A DNA stretch of 64,000 nucleotides from MGIIb-O3 sp046710875 (GCA_046710875.1 JBKEHQ010000002.1:1-64000), one strand, 5' to 3'. Positions 17,024-26,904 are shown, counted from the first letter of the stretch. The notes: generated by a model from the letters alone, not told the origin. A program made the numbers and translations.

Positions 17024-17134
17024 ATGGTTGGTTCCGGAGACATTGAAACATCAATTTGTATTAATTGTGGCTTTATGCCTGGGGTATGGCTACCAACTAT
17101 CCCATGTCCGGAATGCGGCGAACCGTTCCTTTAG
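17024..17134 (+). CDS. 36-residue zinc-ribbon protein
   Basis: A very short frame (36 codons plus TAG) that reads as one zinc ribbon: CINC at residues 12-15 and CPEC at 28-31, separated by 12 residues (GFMPGVWLPTIP). Such a layout coordinates one metal. A TATA-like box placed for leaderless transcription and the Cys pairing support a real gene. It lies between sdhC and the aldehyde dehydrogenase, overlapping the latter's stop by 4 bases on the opposite strand. Similar mini-ribbons in archaea bind RNA, ribosomes or transcription complexes, but no role can be assigned here. Confidence 0.65.
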   Translation: MVGSGDIETSICINCGFMPGVWLPTIPCPECGEPFL

Positions 17135-18834
17135 GACAATGCCGAGTAATCAACATCAGCTTCTATGAAATCTATTTCTTCTACGTCCATTTGGGCAAGT
17201 TGTAATTTACCAGATAATTCATCATTTACCGCATGCCAATATGAGTAGGCTTCTATGACCCATATTCCAGATTCTCGTGTGCCATTTCCGCTACCTTTAA
17301 CTCCTCCAAAGGGAAGATGGGCTTCGGCACCTGTTGTAGAATTATTTATGCCAGTCATTCCAGCCTTAATTCCCGTCTTGAATCTATATGCTTCTAATCT
17401 ATCATTAGTATATATTGCACTAGATAATCCATATGGAGATGCATTGGCTAGATGTAATGCGTGTTCGAAATCAGTTGCCTTCACCAAAGTAATTGCAGGT
17501 CCAAAAATTTCTTCATGAAAACATTCCATATCTTCAGTCACATTTGAGTAAACATGTGGCCACATGTAAACTCCTTCCTCTGGAGTTCCAAGGAAATTAT
17601 CAGGTTTATTTTCTGTTGTGATCCTTCCATTACCCCATAATTTAGTAGCACCACTAGAGTCGCACATCTCTAATGCTTTAAGAAAATCAATTGCATATCT
17701 TTCAGATAACATTGGCCCATATAGTACTCCATCGTGCTCCATTGAATCTCCTATTGTAGTGGATCTTACTTTGTCCATAAATTTACTAACAAATTCGTCA
17801 TATATGTCCTCATGAATGATTAAATTACCTAGGCTTGTACATCTTTGCCCTGCAGTTCCAAAGCCGGCCCAATATGCGCCTTCAATCGCATTCTCAAGAT
17901 CTGCACTTGGCATTATTACTAAGGGATTTTTGCCCCCCAATTCTAAACTAGCCGATACTAGATTCCTGCCACAAACTTCTCCAATCATTTTTCCTACCGA
18001 AGTACTTCCAGTGAAGCTAATTTTATTCACTAATCCCTCATCCACTGCATCAACAAGATACTGACCTGCTCCACTACCTTTGCCATGAACTAGATTAATT
18101 ACCCCATTTGGTAATCCAGCCTCATGCATAATTCTTGCAAGCATAAAAGAAAGAAGGGGCGCATCTTGTGGAGATTTCCAAACACACGTATTTCCACACA
18201 TAATTGCAGGTATCATTTTCCAAAATGGGACCGCTGCTGGGAAATTACACGCATTAATTATTCCACAAACTCCCAATGGCCGCCTATATGTAAATAATTC
18301 TTTATCGGGTAATTCTGAATTCACTGTTTGTCCATAAAGTCGGCGGCCTTCAGATTGAAAGAAGAGACATGTATCAATCGCTTCTTGCACTGAACCAGCA
18401 CTTTCTTTCAACGTTTTTCCTATCTCTCTAGTCTCTAATCGTACTATGTCATCCTTATATTGCATCAATAATCTACCCATATTTCCAATTATTTGACCTC
18501 TAGTTGGGGCCGGAGTTGTTGACCAAGGTCCAAATGCTTCTGTTGCAGCACTGATTGCATCGTGCACATCTTCTTTTGAAGATAGAGGAAATTCTCCTAA
18601 GCAATCCTTTAATAATGCGGGATTAAAACTTTCAAATTTTTTCCCATCACTTGATTGTCTCAATTCACCATTGATTATATTGTACCCTCGGACCTTCGCC
18701 CTACCATTTGGATTTTCACTTTCTATAATTTCAAAACCTGTCTCGAGAACATGAGTCATGTACCTGGGATGGACACGACTTTGATAATCCTGCTGAATAC
18801 TTCTATTTGCAACTGAAATAAAATCAAAAGACAA
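17131..18834 (-). CDS. NAD(P)-dependent aldehyde dehydrogenase
   Basis: Oxidises an aldehyde to a carboxylate or acyl product. Hallmarks: the oxyanion Asn in NACNFPA (Asn197), the cofactor loop FTGSTSVG (274-281), the general base Glu298 in LELGGKNP and the nucleophile Cys332 in GQRCTS, followed by EEIFGPA and the C-terminal PFGGVKGSGNGTRESG. It is 567 residues, longer than the usual 480-500, mostly from about 70 extra N-terminal residues. The substrate is not obvious; similarity of the core suggests the amino-acid semialdehyde group (ALDH4/ALDH7 type). It faces cdc48 across 60 bases. Confidence 0.9.
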   Translation of the reverse strand: MSFDFISVANRSIQQDYQSRVHPRYMTHVLETGFEIIESENPNGRAKVRGYNIINGELRQSSDGKKFESFNPALLKDCLGEFPLSSKEDVHDAISAATEAFGPWSTTPAPTRGQIIGNMGRLLMQYKDDIVRLETREIGKTLKESAGSVQEAIDTCLFFQSEGRRLYGQTVNSELPDKELFTYRRPLGVCGIINACNFPAAVPFWKMIPAIMCGNTCVWKSPQDAPLLSFMLARIMHEAGLPNGVINLVHGKGSGAGQYLVDAVDEGLVNKISFTGSTSVGKMIGEVCGRNLVSASLELGGKNPLVIMPSADLENAIEGAYWAGFGTAGQRCTSLGNLIIHEDIYDEFVSKFMDKVRSTTIGDSMEHDGVLYGPMLSERYAIDFLKALEMCDSSGATKLWGNGRITTENKPDNFLGTPEEGVYMWPHVYSNVTEDMECFHEEIFGPAITLVKATDFEHALHLANASPYGLSSAIYTNDRLEAYRFKTGIKAGMTGINNSTTGAEAHLPFGGVKGSGNGTRESGIWVIEAYSYWHAVNDELSGKLQLAQMDVEEIDFIEADVDYSALS

Positions 18835-18895
18835 TTTTTAGTTAGTAGGTTTAATTACCCCAAAGTTTCACAAGGCTTTGTTAGGGGTTATTGGA

Positions 18896-21118
18896 GTGGC
18901 GGCAGATACATCAGATTCTCTTACTTTGAGAGTAGCAAAAGCAATTCCGAGTGACGTAGGACATGGACGCGCAAGAGTCCCCTTTGATAATGACTTAAAT
19001 CTTAAACCCGGAGATATCGTAAAAATATCTGGAGATCAAGATACGGCAGCTATAGTTTGGAGATGTAGGCCAGAAGATGCTAATTTAGGAGTTATTCGCA
19101 TAGATGGAATAATTCGAAAAAATGCTGGTGTGAGTTTAGGTGATAGAGTTACTATTTCCAAAGTAGAAACTCAACCATGTACTAGATTAGTATTAAGTCC
19201 AGTAATGGCTAAACAACAAAAAGTAAGATTTGGACCTGGAATTGAGGGTTTTGCACGTAGAGGACTTAACAAAAGACCAGTTGTTGCAGGAGATAGGATT
19301 TTCATACCAGGTATGACCCTATTCGCCGAAGCTCTTCCTTTTGCAATTGTACAAACTAGTCCAAAAGGCATAGTTCAAGTTTTGCCAGATACCGAGATAA
19401 TAATCAAGGAAGAACCAGTAGGCCAAGAAGAACAGGAAATTATGCATTCCATTTCATATGAAGATATAGGAGGTATTGGACAACAATTACAAAATATTAG
19501 GGAAATGGTGGAATTGCCATTAAAACATCCTATTTTATTCCGTAGATTAGGCATAGATCCACCGAGAGGAGTTCTACTTCATGGCCCGCCAGGGACAGGC
19601 AAGACACTAATTGCGAAAGCAGTTGCATCAGAAACCAATGCACATTTCCAGTCAATAAATGGGCCAGAAATAATTTCAAAATATTATGGTGAAAGTGAAA
19701 AACAACTCAGAGAAATTTTTGATGAAGCAGCTGCAAATTCCCCTGCTATCATTTTTATTGATGAATTAGATAGTATCGCTCCAAAAAGAGAGGACGTAAG
19801 CGGAGAAGTCGAACGAAGAGTTGTAGCGCAATTACTAACTCTGTTGGATGGAATGCAAACAAGGGACAATGTTGTTGTAATTGGAGCCACTAATCGCCGT
19901 GATGCAATTGATCCCGCTTTAAGGCGTCCGGGTAGATTTGATAGAGAATTAGAAATAGGTGTCCCTGATAAGAATGGAAGGGCCGAAATACTCGCAATTC
20001 ATACCAGAGATATGCCAATAAGTGATGATTTTAATGCTGAATGGATATTGGATAATACATATGGATTTGTAGGAGCAGATATCTCTGCATTAGTACGTGA
20101 GTCAGCAATGAAGGCATTACGTAGATATTTGCCAGAAATTAATTTGGATGAGGATGAGATACCACCAGAAGTTATTGAAAAAATGGAAGTTAAGATGGAA
20201 GATTTCCATTTAGCGATTAAAGATATTGAACCTAGTGCACTCAGAGAAGTTTACGTCGAAGTTCCGCAAGTAAGTTGGGATCAAGTGGGAGGCTTAGAAG
20301 AAGTAAAAGAAAGACTCAAAGAAAGTATTGAATGGCCATTGAATAGGCCCGAGTCATTCGAACACTTTGGGATTAAACCTCCAAGAGGAATAATCCTTTT
20401 CGGGGCGCCCGGTACTGGAAAAACGTTGATTGCAAAGGCTATAGCAAATGAAGCAAGAGCCAACTTTATCACAATCAAAGGACCAGAATTAATTTCAAAA
20501 TGGGTTGGAGAATCAGAAAAAGCCGTTAGAGAAGTTTTCAAAAAAGCCAAGCAGGCAAGTCCATCAATTATATTTTTAGATGAATTTGAAAGTATTGCTG
20601 GCATGAGGAGAAACAACTCAGGAGATGGCTCAGACGCCATGAATCGAGTAGTAAATCAATTACTAAGTAGTATGGATGGAGTTGAATCAATGGAAGGAGT
20701 GATTGTAGTTGCGGCTACTAATAGGCCAGAAATGATAGATCCTGCATTACTCCGTTCAGGCAGATTTGAAAGAGTTCTACACATACCTCCACCAGATAAA
20801 GAATCAATAAAACAAATCTTGAAAATTCATACAGCAGATATGCCCTTAGGCAAATTCAATGTAGACGATTTTGCTCCAAGATTAGATAATTATACTGGTG
20901 CAGATATTGAAGCAATATGTAGAGAATCTGCTTTAATTGCTATGCGGGCCAATAAGAAAACTGTCTCAAAGAAATTCTTCGAACAAGCCATTGATAGAGT
21001 AAGGCCAACAATTACTCCTGAAATGATGGAATATTATGGTCGCATGGAAGCAACTCTGACTAGCGGCTTAGAGTCTGTCAAGAGGTCAAATAACTCTGCC
21101 GGCATGGAATCTGTTTGA
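18896..21118 (+). CDS. cdc48: Cdc48/p97-type AAA+ ATPase with two cassettes
   Basis: Hexameric unfoldase that extracts proteins from complexes or membranes and can feed the proteasome. An N-terminal double-psi barrel domain (LTLRVAKAIPSDVGHGRARV) and CDC48 domain 2 are followed by two AAA cassettes: Walker A GPPGTGKT with Walker B IIFIDELDSIAP, then GAPGTGKT with IIFLDEFESIAG. Each ends with an arginine-finger region (DPALRRPGRFDRE and DPALLRSGRFERV). The second Walker B reads DEFES instead of the common DEID/DELD. I prefer GTG at 18896; a TTG at 18878 is also open. A Shine-Dalgarno-like AGGGG lies 8-12 bases before 18896. The PRC-barrel gene follows after 10 bases. Confidence 0.93.
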   Translation: MAADTSDSLTLRVAKAIPSDVGHGRARVPFDNDLNLKPGDIVKISGDQDTAAIVWRCRPEDANLGVIRIDGIIRKNAGVSLGDRVTISKVETQPCTRLVLSPVMAKQQKVRFGPGIEGFARRGLNKRPVVAGDRIFIPGMTLFAEALPFAIVQTSPKGIVQVLPDTEIIIKEEPVGQEEQEIMHSISYEDIGGIGQQLQNIREMVELPLKHPILFRRLGIDPPRGVLLHGPPGTGKTLIAKAVASETNAHFQSINGPEIISKYYGESEKQLREIFDEAAANSPAIIFIDELDSIAPKREDVSGEVERRVVAQLLTLLDGMQTRDNVVVIGATNRRDAIDPALRRPGRFDRELEIGVPDKNGRAEILAIHTRDMPISDDFNAEWILDNTYGFVGADISALVRESAMKALRRYLPEINLDEDEIPPEVIEKMEVKMEDFHLAIKDIEPSALREVYVEVPQVSWDQVGGLEEVKERLKESIEWPLNRPESFEHFGIKPPRGIILFGAPGTGKTLIAKAIANEARANFITIKGPELISKWVGESEKAVREVFKKAKQASPSIIFLDEFESIAGMRRNNSGDGSDAMNRVVNQLLSSMDGVESMEGVIVVAATNRPEMIDPALLRSGRFERVLHIPPPDKESIKQILKIHTADMPLGKFNVDDFAPRLDNYTGADIEAICRESALIAMRANKKTVSKKFFEQAIDRVRPTITPEMMEYYGRMEATLTSGLESVKRSNNSAGMESV

Positions 21119-21128
21119 GGTAAGAAAA

Positions 21129-21371
21129 TTGCCTACAACATTCAGTCTAGAGATATTACGAAAAAAAGTTGTTGATATCTCTGGGGATGTCTTGGGGACT
21201 CTTGCTGATTTTAGTATTGATGAGGCATCGGGCAATGTTGTTGATATTTTAGTAGCAGTAGAATCTAGCATTGAACTAAATATGCTACCCTGGGATACTG
21301 TTGATGGTCTACTTTCGATACCTATTGAAGAAATAGATAACATCGGATCAAAAGTTCAATTAAAGCGTTAA
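21129..21371 (+). CDS. PRC-barrel domain protein
   Basis: An 80-residue beta-barrel protein of the PRC fold, shared by photosynthetic reaction centre H subunits and RimM. The pattern is clear: VVDISGDVLGTLADFSIDE is the first hairpin, followed by GNVVDILVAV, then a segment containing LPWDTVDGLLSIP and IGSKVQL at the end. Archaea encode several such solo barrels, usually as adaptor or RNA-associated proteins of unknown function. The start is TTG at 21129: GAGGT ends 7 bases before it and no ATG is available. The 10-base gap after cdc48 implies a shared transcript. Confidence 0.82.
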   Translation: MPTTFSLEILRKKVVDISGDVLGTLADFSIDEASGNVVDILVAVESSIELNMLPWDTVDGLLSIPIEEIDNIGSKVQLKR

Positions 21372-21461
21372 TTTATGATGCGCCCTTGTTCATAACTTCA
21401 CAACGGTCTTAAGATGAACTTAATGCTCGTTGATTGATATAAAGTATCGGTGGTCTTGAAT

Positions 21462-23096
21462 ATGGTCGATTGGAAACGTATTTATAGACGAATTTCTTCT
21501 AAAAAATATCGTCGCAATGCCCTTGTTTTATCGTTTTGGGGGCTACTATTAACTTTGGTTTTATCAATTGCTTTTTCATATGTTGTCCCTGGCGAAACGC
21601 AACAGTCAGCATACGGTAATGATTGGAATGATTTGGGCTCATTTAGGGGCGAATTAAATAATTTAGGAATATCTACTACTGCCTTAGTTTCAAGTCCTTT
21701 ATTGTTAAGTGAAGTTGAATATCCTGAAGAATCAATATTTATCATATCCGGCGTAGAAAGAGATACAATCTCATTACCTAGGTTCACTGGAGATGAGGAT
21801 GTCATTCAATTTTCTGAAGGAGATGGTTACACTTCTTCTGAGATAATATCGATAGAAAATTTTGTCGAACGTGGTGGAACCGTTTTATTGATGGATGATT
21901 TTGGATATTCTAGTAATTTAGCTAGTAAATTCGGCCTTGAATATACCGGGCATAGCCTATATGACGGCGAGGCTTATGATCGAAATCTTGGCTATAATTT
22001 TGTATGGGTAAATACTACTTCAACTTACAATTTTACAACTACTCCTGGTTCTCAAAATTCTGTTAACCCCTGTATTAGAGATTTAGATAATGATGGATTT
22101 ATTGATTTATTAGATAATGATCCAATAAATCCCAATACTCAAAATGAAGTCATAAATCTAAAGAACGTAGGATTATGTGCTCATAGGTTTGATAGAGATA
22201 CTGGGGAATGGGATTTTTCAGAAAATTATAATTTATTGACTAATGGACTATCAGCATTTGAAAAAACCTCGGCATATAATCCATCTGAACATCGTTACGT
22301 AATTGCTAAGACAACTCTAGATTCTTGGTTAGACAATAATGATGATGGGAATTATACCATAGGCGGGTATGAGGCACTCGGAATCCAAGGAGATGAACAA
22401 GGGCCTTTTCCAGTTTATGTAAGGTATTGTGACAGTATTCTTTGTAGGTCGGCAGACTCTGGAAGAGTTCACTTTGTATCAGATGGTTCAATGTTAATAA
22501 ATTCCCTTTATGATCCAGAATATGATGAAGAATATTCTGGATTAATTCCTTCTAATGATAATCGTAAATGGGCCCTTGATATAATTGCTGAATCATTATT
22601 AATTGGAAATTCAGGTACCAATGTAAGTTCTAATGCTTTGGTCATATTTGATGAGAGCAGGCACCAACAACCAACTATCTTTGGAGATATGTATAATTTA
22701 ATTTATTATTTGTTAATTTATTTTACTAATGATTGGATGGCAATGGTAATATTATTTATGATTTTATTCATATCATTGGAGGCGATAATAATTAGGAAAG
22801 AAGACCCTGAAGATTGGCGACATATATTTAGAATTATTTATTATGGGTTCGGCGATGCAAATAGGTATGAGTATTATCAAAAATCAGATAAAATAAGGCA
22901 AGTTTTGTTGACTAGAGTTCGGAACTTAAATACCCTTTCTAGGGAGGATTTTGATGCTTTACCGGCAGTTGAATTACAAAAGATGGTCCAAGATCCTGTA
23001 TTAATTAGATTCATATTTGAAGATAGGAAATATAGGCCGGATGAACTAGTTGGAGTTGTTAAAAGAATCAAAGATTGGGGAAACGTAAATACATAG
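21462..23096 (+). CDS. Membrane-anchored DUF4350-like protein
   Basis: A 544-residue protein with a basic N-terminus, a transmembrane helix at about 22-42, a long outer domain and a second hydrophobic segment at about 413-440 before a cytoplasmic tail. The outer domain has the DUF4350 pattern: a GNDWNDLGSFRGELNNLGI segment, then IISGVERDTI and FVERGGTVLLMDDFG, reminiscent of a glutamine-amidotransferase-like fold without its nucleophile. A DLDNDGFIDLLDNDP stretch is a calcium-binding TSP3-like motif. I choose ATG 21462: TATA-like GATATAAAG is centred about 24 bases before it. A GTG at 21450 is in frame. Operon with the next two genes, 10 bases apart. Confidence 0.75.
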   Translation: MVDWKRIYRRISSKKYRRNALVLSFWGLLLTLVLSIAFSYVVPGETQQSAYGNDWNDLGSFRGELNNLGISTTALVSSPLLLSEVEYPEESIFIISGVERDTISLPRFTGDEDVIQFSEGDGYTSSEIISIENFVERGGTVLLMDDFGYSSNLASKFGLEYTGHSLYDGEAYDRNLGYNFVWVNTTSTYNFTTTPGSQNSVNPCIRDLDNDGFIDLLDNDPINPNTQNEVINLKNVGLCAHRFDRDTGEWDFSENYNLLTNGLSAFEKTSAYNPSEHRYVIAKTTLDSWLDNNDDGNYTIGGYEALGIQGDEQGPFPVYVRYCDSILCRSADSGRVHFVSDGSMLINSLYDPEYDEEYSGLIPSNDNRKWALDIIAESLLIGNSGTNVSSNALVIFDESRHQQPTIFGDMYNLIYYLLIYFTNDWMAMVILFMILFISLEAIIIRKEDPEDWRHIFRIIYYGFGDANRYEYYQKSDKIRQVLLTRVRNLNTLSREDFDALPAVELQKMVQDPVLIRFIFEDRKYRPDELVGVVKRIKDWGNVNT

Positions 23097-23106
23097 GTGA
23101 GGTAAA

Positions 23107-24360
23107 ATGTGGACACGTAAAGGAACAATTATACTTGCTAGTGGGATTAGCCTAATCTTAATTGGAATGATGATTTCGAATTTTCAATTTATAATAATTG
23201 GTTTAACTTTTATTGCATTTTTATCTATAAATGGATGGGTAGATGGTTATGCTGATTTGGAAATAACACGTGAATTATCTGCATATAATGTTTACAAAGG
23301 AGATAAAATAATGGTTGATCTTACAATTTCTAATAAATCTTACAGGCGAACACAACAGATAGAAATTTTTGATAATGTTCCCCATGAAATGAAATTGCAT
23401 CACGGTATAAATCAAATGCGAATGAATTTAGGCCCTGGTCAAAGTACAAAAATAAGTTATTATGTAAGATGCCCATTACGTGGATATTACACAATAGGGC
23501 CAGTATCAGTACGTTATAGAAATTTTTTCAATCTATTTGTTAATGAATCTCAAATAGATTCACGATCAGATATCACTGTTTTTCCACAGGTTAGAGATAT
23601 TGAAGAGGCATTATTAAAATCAGATGTTCCAAATATGTATACGGGTGCAACAACATTGAAAACTCCAGGGCCCGGAATGGAGTTTTATTCCCTTAGAGAA
23701 TATATTCCTGGTGATTCGTTTCGTTCAATTAATTGGAAAGCATTTGCAAGAACAGGTGAGTTGATGGTTAATGAAAAGACAAGGGATGCAGTTACCGATG
23801 TTTTCATAATTCTTGATACAAGAGATGTCTCTAGGATCGGTACAGTTTTGAAAAATTCTTTGGAAATGGGATCAGTTGCAGCCGCATCCGTTTCCAGTCA
23901 TTTCTTGAAAAGAAGAGATTCGGTAGCACTAGTAACATACGGCGATAAGATGGAATATCTTGGGCCAGAAACTGGAGATAAACAGAATTTCAAAGTTTTG
24001 AGCAACCTTGCATCTGTTACATCTTCTGGTACAATGCCTCTACAAGCAGTTACTAATGCAATTATTTCCCGTATAAGTCGTGGTTCACCAATATTCATAA
24101 TCAGTAGCCTCGAAGGAGACGGAACTACATTACCTGCAATTCGAAGTTTAGCCGGCAGAGGTCATGAAGTTGTTGTATTATCTCCAAGCAGTATCGATTT
24201 AGAGAGATTAGTTAGTAGAATACCTCGTCTTTCATATGAAGTTTTAAAATTAGAAAGACAAAATAGACTAACAGCAATTTCAGGTTATGGGGCCAAGGTT
24301 ATTGATTGGATGCCAGATATTGAATTAGCCCAAGCTCTTATGCAAGTCAAAAGTTCTTAG
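23107..24360 (+). CDS. DUF58 domain protein (vWA-like membrane protein)
   Basis: DUF58 proteins carry a beta-sandwich and a vWA-like domain and normally pair with MoxR AAA ATPases in membrane-protein assembly or stress. Two N-terminal helices (about 8-40) are followed by an immunoglobulin-like region (LSAYNVYKGDKIMVDLTI) and the DUF58 core signature: a GMEFYSLREYIPGD segment followed by RSINWKAFARTGELM. A VFIILDTRDVSR metal-site-like strand comes next. At 417 residues it is typical. Start ATG has GGTGAGG 3 bases upstream. It sits between the DUF4350 protein and an eight-helix protein, but no MoxR gene is in the window. Confidence 0.85.
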   Translation: MWTRKGTIILASGISLILIGMMISNFQFIIIGLTFIAFLSINGWVDGYADLEITRELSAYNVYKGDKIMVDLTISNKSYRRTQQIEIFDNVPHEMKLHHGINQMRMNLGPGQSTKISYYVRCPLRGYYTIGPVSVRYRNFFNLFVNESQIDSRSDITVFPQVRDIEEALLKSDVPNMYTGATTLKTPGPGMEFYSLREYIPGDSFRSINWKAFARTGELMVNEKTRDAVTDVFIILDTRDVSRIGTVLKNSLEMGSVAAASVSSHFLKRRDSVALVTYGDKMEYLGPETGDKQNFKVLSNLASVTSSGTMPLQAVTNAIISRISRGSPIFIISSLEGDGTTLPAIRSLAGRGHEVVVLSPSSIDLERLVSRIPRLSYEVLKLERQNRLTAISGYGAKVIDWMPDIELAQALMQVKSS

Positions 24361-24378
24361 AAAATAGGGGAGTTAGGC

Positions 24379-25557
24379 ATGGATATAGTTGAAAAACATA
24401 AATCAAATGAAACTTTACATATTCCTGAACTAAGGAAAAAATGGCAAATCTTGACTTTTCAAATCATATCAACATTTTCACTCCTTGTCATAATGTTCCG
24501 AATGAATGGGATATATGGATCTTGCACAGATGAATTTATTCTTGCTGCCGAAGGATCACAATATTGGTGCCCTGCATATGAGCATACTAGGGGATTAATA
24601 TGGTTAAGTAATAGTAATAATTTGCTTATACCCAATTTTCTTTTAGGCATCGGTCAGACTGGAATCTCGTCATTTTCAGGGCCTCTGATACTTTGTATAT
24701 TAGCAACTTTTGGTAGGTCTTATTTATTATCAAAAAGTGATAAGATACAAAATGACATAAAGAAAATCACTGGCATAATTTTGGCAACATGGATATTACT
24801 GCCTTTCTTACTCTCATGGTTCTATTCAATGGCATTTAATGGCATTGAATTGCCCTTCAAACATTATGGCTCATTATTGACTCCCTTATCTTTTATGTTT
24901 GAATTAATATTCTTGGGAGTAGTATTTGCTCCTATTATGGCAGGAATGATGGGAATCTGGGGATTATCTAGAAAATTAATAACTTGGGCAATGGGTTATT
25001 TTTTATTAGTAATTGGAGTTCACGCATTACTAACTTTTGAAGATATTTCAGGGGCTTTTGATTTAGGATTACAATCCTTACCTTCTCAAATTGGTGAATC
25101 TACTATGCTTGGGGGGCTCATATCTCCACTTGCCTATGATCTTCTGGAGATTTCAATCTTATTACTGATATTTCTCGAATCAGGATTAGCCGCAATTACG
25201 CATCTTGAATATGCCATGTCTCTTCCAGAAGGTTCTAAAAAAGATATAGAATATATCAAACAATTTAATAATGTTATAAATTCTCATTTAATTCATTTCT
25301 TTGTAATCATATTCCTAGTTGCATTTACTACTGCCCTCGCTCTTGAATTTGATGATTTACTAGTGTCCTTTGTAGGTTTTATGCAAGGAACGCAATGGTC
25401 AGGACAAGTCAAAGAATCGCTGGAGTTACAGATGACATATGGAAAAGTAATTTCTGCAAGTCTTTTCATGTTAGTCATCTCAGGAATGAGGTATGTAGTT
25501 CCATGGCAAAGAATAATTGGCATTATAGAATCCAATTTAAACAATCTACGTTCTTAA
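24379..25557 (+). CDS. Polytopic membrane protein in the DUF58 operon
   Basis: Unrecognised 392-residue protein with about eight predicted helices: one near residues 26-44, an outer loop with two Cys (GSCTDEF and YWCPAYEH, possibly a disulfide), then helices spread to the C-terminus. A basic cytoplasmic loop (SKSDKIQNDIKK) and another acidic loop (LPEGSKKDIEY) lie inside. GGGGAG lies 9 bases before the ATG. Position, 18 bases after DUF58, argues for a shared complex with the DUF4350 and DUF58 proteins; polytopic partners are common in such operons. No catalytic motif seen. Confidence 0.72.
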   Translation: MDIVEKHKSNETLHIPELRKKWQILTFQIISTFSLLVIMFRMNGIYGSCTDEFILAAEGSQYWCPAYEHTRGLIWLSNSNNLLIPNFLLGIGQTGISSFSGPLILCILATFGRSYLLSKSDKIQNDIKKITGIILATWILLPFLLSWFYSMAFNGIELPFKHYGSLLTPLSFMFELIFLGVVFAPIMAGMMGIWGLSRKLITWAMGYFLLVIGVHALLTFEDISGAFDLGLQSLPSQIGESTMLGGLISPLAYDLLEISILLLIFLESGLAAITHLEYAMSLPEGSKKDIEYIKQFNNVINSHLIHFFVIIFLVAFTTALALEFDDLLVSFVGFMQGTQWSGQVKESLELQMTYGKVISASLFMLVISGMRYVVPWQRIIGIIESNLNNLRS

Positions 25558-25558
25558 T

Positions 25559-25810
25559 TTATTTAAAAATAAAATAGTTAATAATTCTCAATGAGATGAA
25601 ATTACCAATTAGTGGAGAGATTAAAATTAAGACTGATAATGATATTAAATTTGAATATGCTCCTGTATAATTTTGAATTAATTCTGAAAAATATGGAGAA
25701 ATTAAATAGGATAAATAAAGTGTAAAAATGAGACATATTCTATCTATCCAAGGTGTAGATAATTTTCCAACTTTTTCCATCCTTAAAGGTAATGACTCTA
25801 CATCCTCCAT
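25559..25810 (-). CDS. Small two-helix membrane protein (hypothetical)
   Basis: An 83-residue frame with a charged N-terminus (MEDVESLPLRMEK), a helix at about 23-42, a short polar loop (ELIQNYTGAYSN) and a second helix at about 55-73. It fills the space between the convergent eight-helix gene, whose stop is one base away, and the divergent tRNA thiolase. Such a hydrophobic pattern with a conserved-looking polar N-terminus is usually coding, but no family is recognised. An internal ATG at residue 11 is an alternative start. Confidence 0.55.
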   Translation of the reverse strand: MEDVESLPLRMEKVGKLSTPWIDRICLIFTLYLSYLISPYFSELIQNYTGAYSNLISLSVLILISPLIGNFISLRIINYFIFK

Positions 25811-25905
25811 GCTTGTCTGAAGATATTTCTAGTCATCAATCCATCGCTAAAATTTTAGTATCCATTAATGAATGGCTTCAATAGAAAAACCTTCGAGCAT
25901 CCCAT

Positions 25906-26904
25906 ATGTGTGCTGGCATCTCAGTTGAGAGATGTAGTAAATGTCCTTCACAATCAATACTTTATCAAGTATACAGTGGCCAACATCTATGTGGTAAATG
26001 CCTAAGTGATTCAGTTCGAAAAAAGACTTCTAGGGAACTAAGAAAGCAACTAATATTGCCTAAAAATGCCCGCCATGATGATGGAACGCCATTTAGGCTT
26101 CTTGTAGCAATTTCTGGAGGTAAAGACTCAGCAGTCTTACTTTCAACAATAGTGGATATAATCGGCAAAAGGAGAGATGTTGAGATAATTGCAGGTTGCG
26201 TGGATGAAGGAATAGATGGTTACCGCAAACCTTCCATGGAATGCGCCATAGAATTATCAAAAACTCTTGGAATAAAATTTGTTTCTATTAGTTATTCGGA
26301 ATTGGGGTATGAAGAAATGGATACTGTAGTATCTAAGATGCCGAGAATGAGTGAATTGCATGATGATGCTAAGGGGATGATGCCATGTTCGTTCTGTGGA
26401 GTATTTAGAAGACAAGGATTGAATGCATTAGCACGTAAAACAAATGCAGATATTATGGCATTAGGGCACAATTTAGATGATATGGCACAATCTATATTGA
26501 TGAATCTCCAGAAAGGAGACATAGAAAGATCAGTTAGATTAGCCCCTCATACAGATTCTCCTTTAGAAGGTCTTACTCCCAGAATTGTTCCTTTAAGATG
26601 GATACCAGAACAAGAGATACACGCACATGCAGTAGTATCTAAGTTACCCTTTTTCCATGGTGATTGCCCTCATGCACCCGGTGCAATGAGGCAATTAAGC
26701 CGTGATATAGTTGCATCATTAGAGGAACAAACACCTGGTGCCAGACATGGATTATTACATTCTTTGGAGGAAATTCGACGCCTCTATAAAAATAGTAATG
26801 ATGTAGTAATTTCCAAAGCTAAAAAATGTTCAATTTGTAATGAAGTAACAAGTCGTGAAATTTGTCAAGCCTGCACAATGAAAAAATGGTTATCTGAAGC
26901 TTAA
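25906..26904 (+). CDS. tRNA 2-thiolation PP-loop enzyme (Ncs6/TtuA/TtcA family)
   Basis: Adenylates tRNA and replaces a uridine or cytidine oxygen with sulfur (Ncs6/TtuA act at wobble U34 or U54). The PP-loop SGGKDS is at residues 70-75. An N-terminal zinc module has Cys10, Cys13, Cys29 and Cys32; a C-terminal module has CSIC and CQAC. PCSFCGVFRRQ and ALGHNLDDMAQ supply the Cys and His of the active-site [4Fe-4S] region. The full zinc-PP-loop-zinc layout and 332-residue length match TtuA/Ncs6 rather than plain TtcA. The sulfur donor partner is not in this window. Confidence 0.88.
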   Translation: MCAGISVERCSKCPSQSILYQVYSGQHLCGKCLSDSVRKKTSRELRKQLILPKNARHDDGTPFRLLVAISGGKDSAVLLSTIVDIIGKRRDVEIIAGCVDEGIDGYRKPSMECAIELSKTLGIKFVSISYSELGYEEMDTVVSKMPRMSELHDDAKGMMPCSFCGVFRRQGLNALARKTNADIMALGHNLDDMAQSILMNLQKGDIERSVRLAPHTDSPLEGLTPRIVPLRWIPEQEIHAHAVVSKLPFFHGDCPHAPGAMRQLSRDIVASLEEQTPGARHGLLHSLEEIRRLYKNSNDVVISKAKKCSICNEVTSREICQACTMKKWLSEA

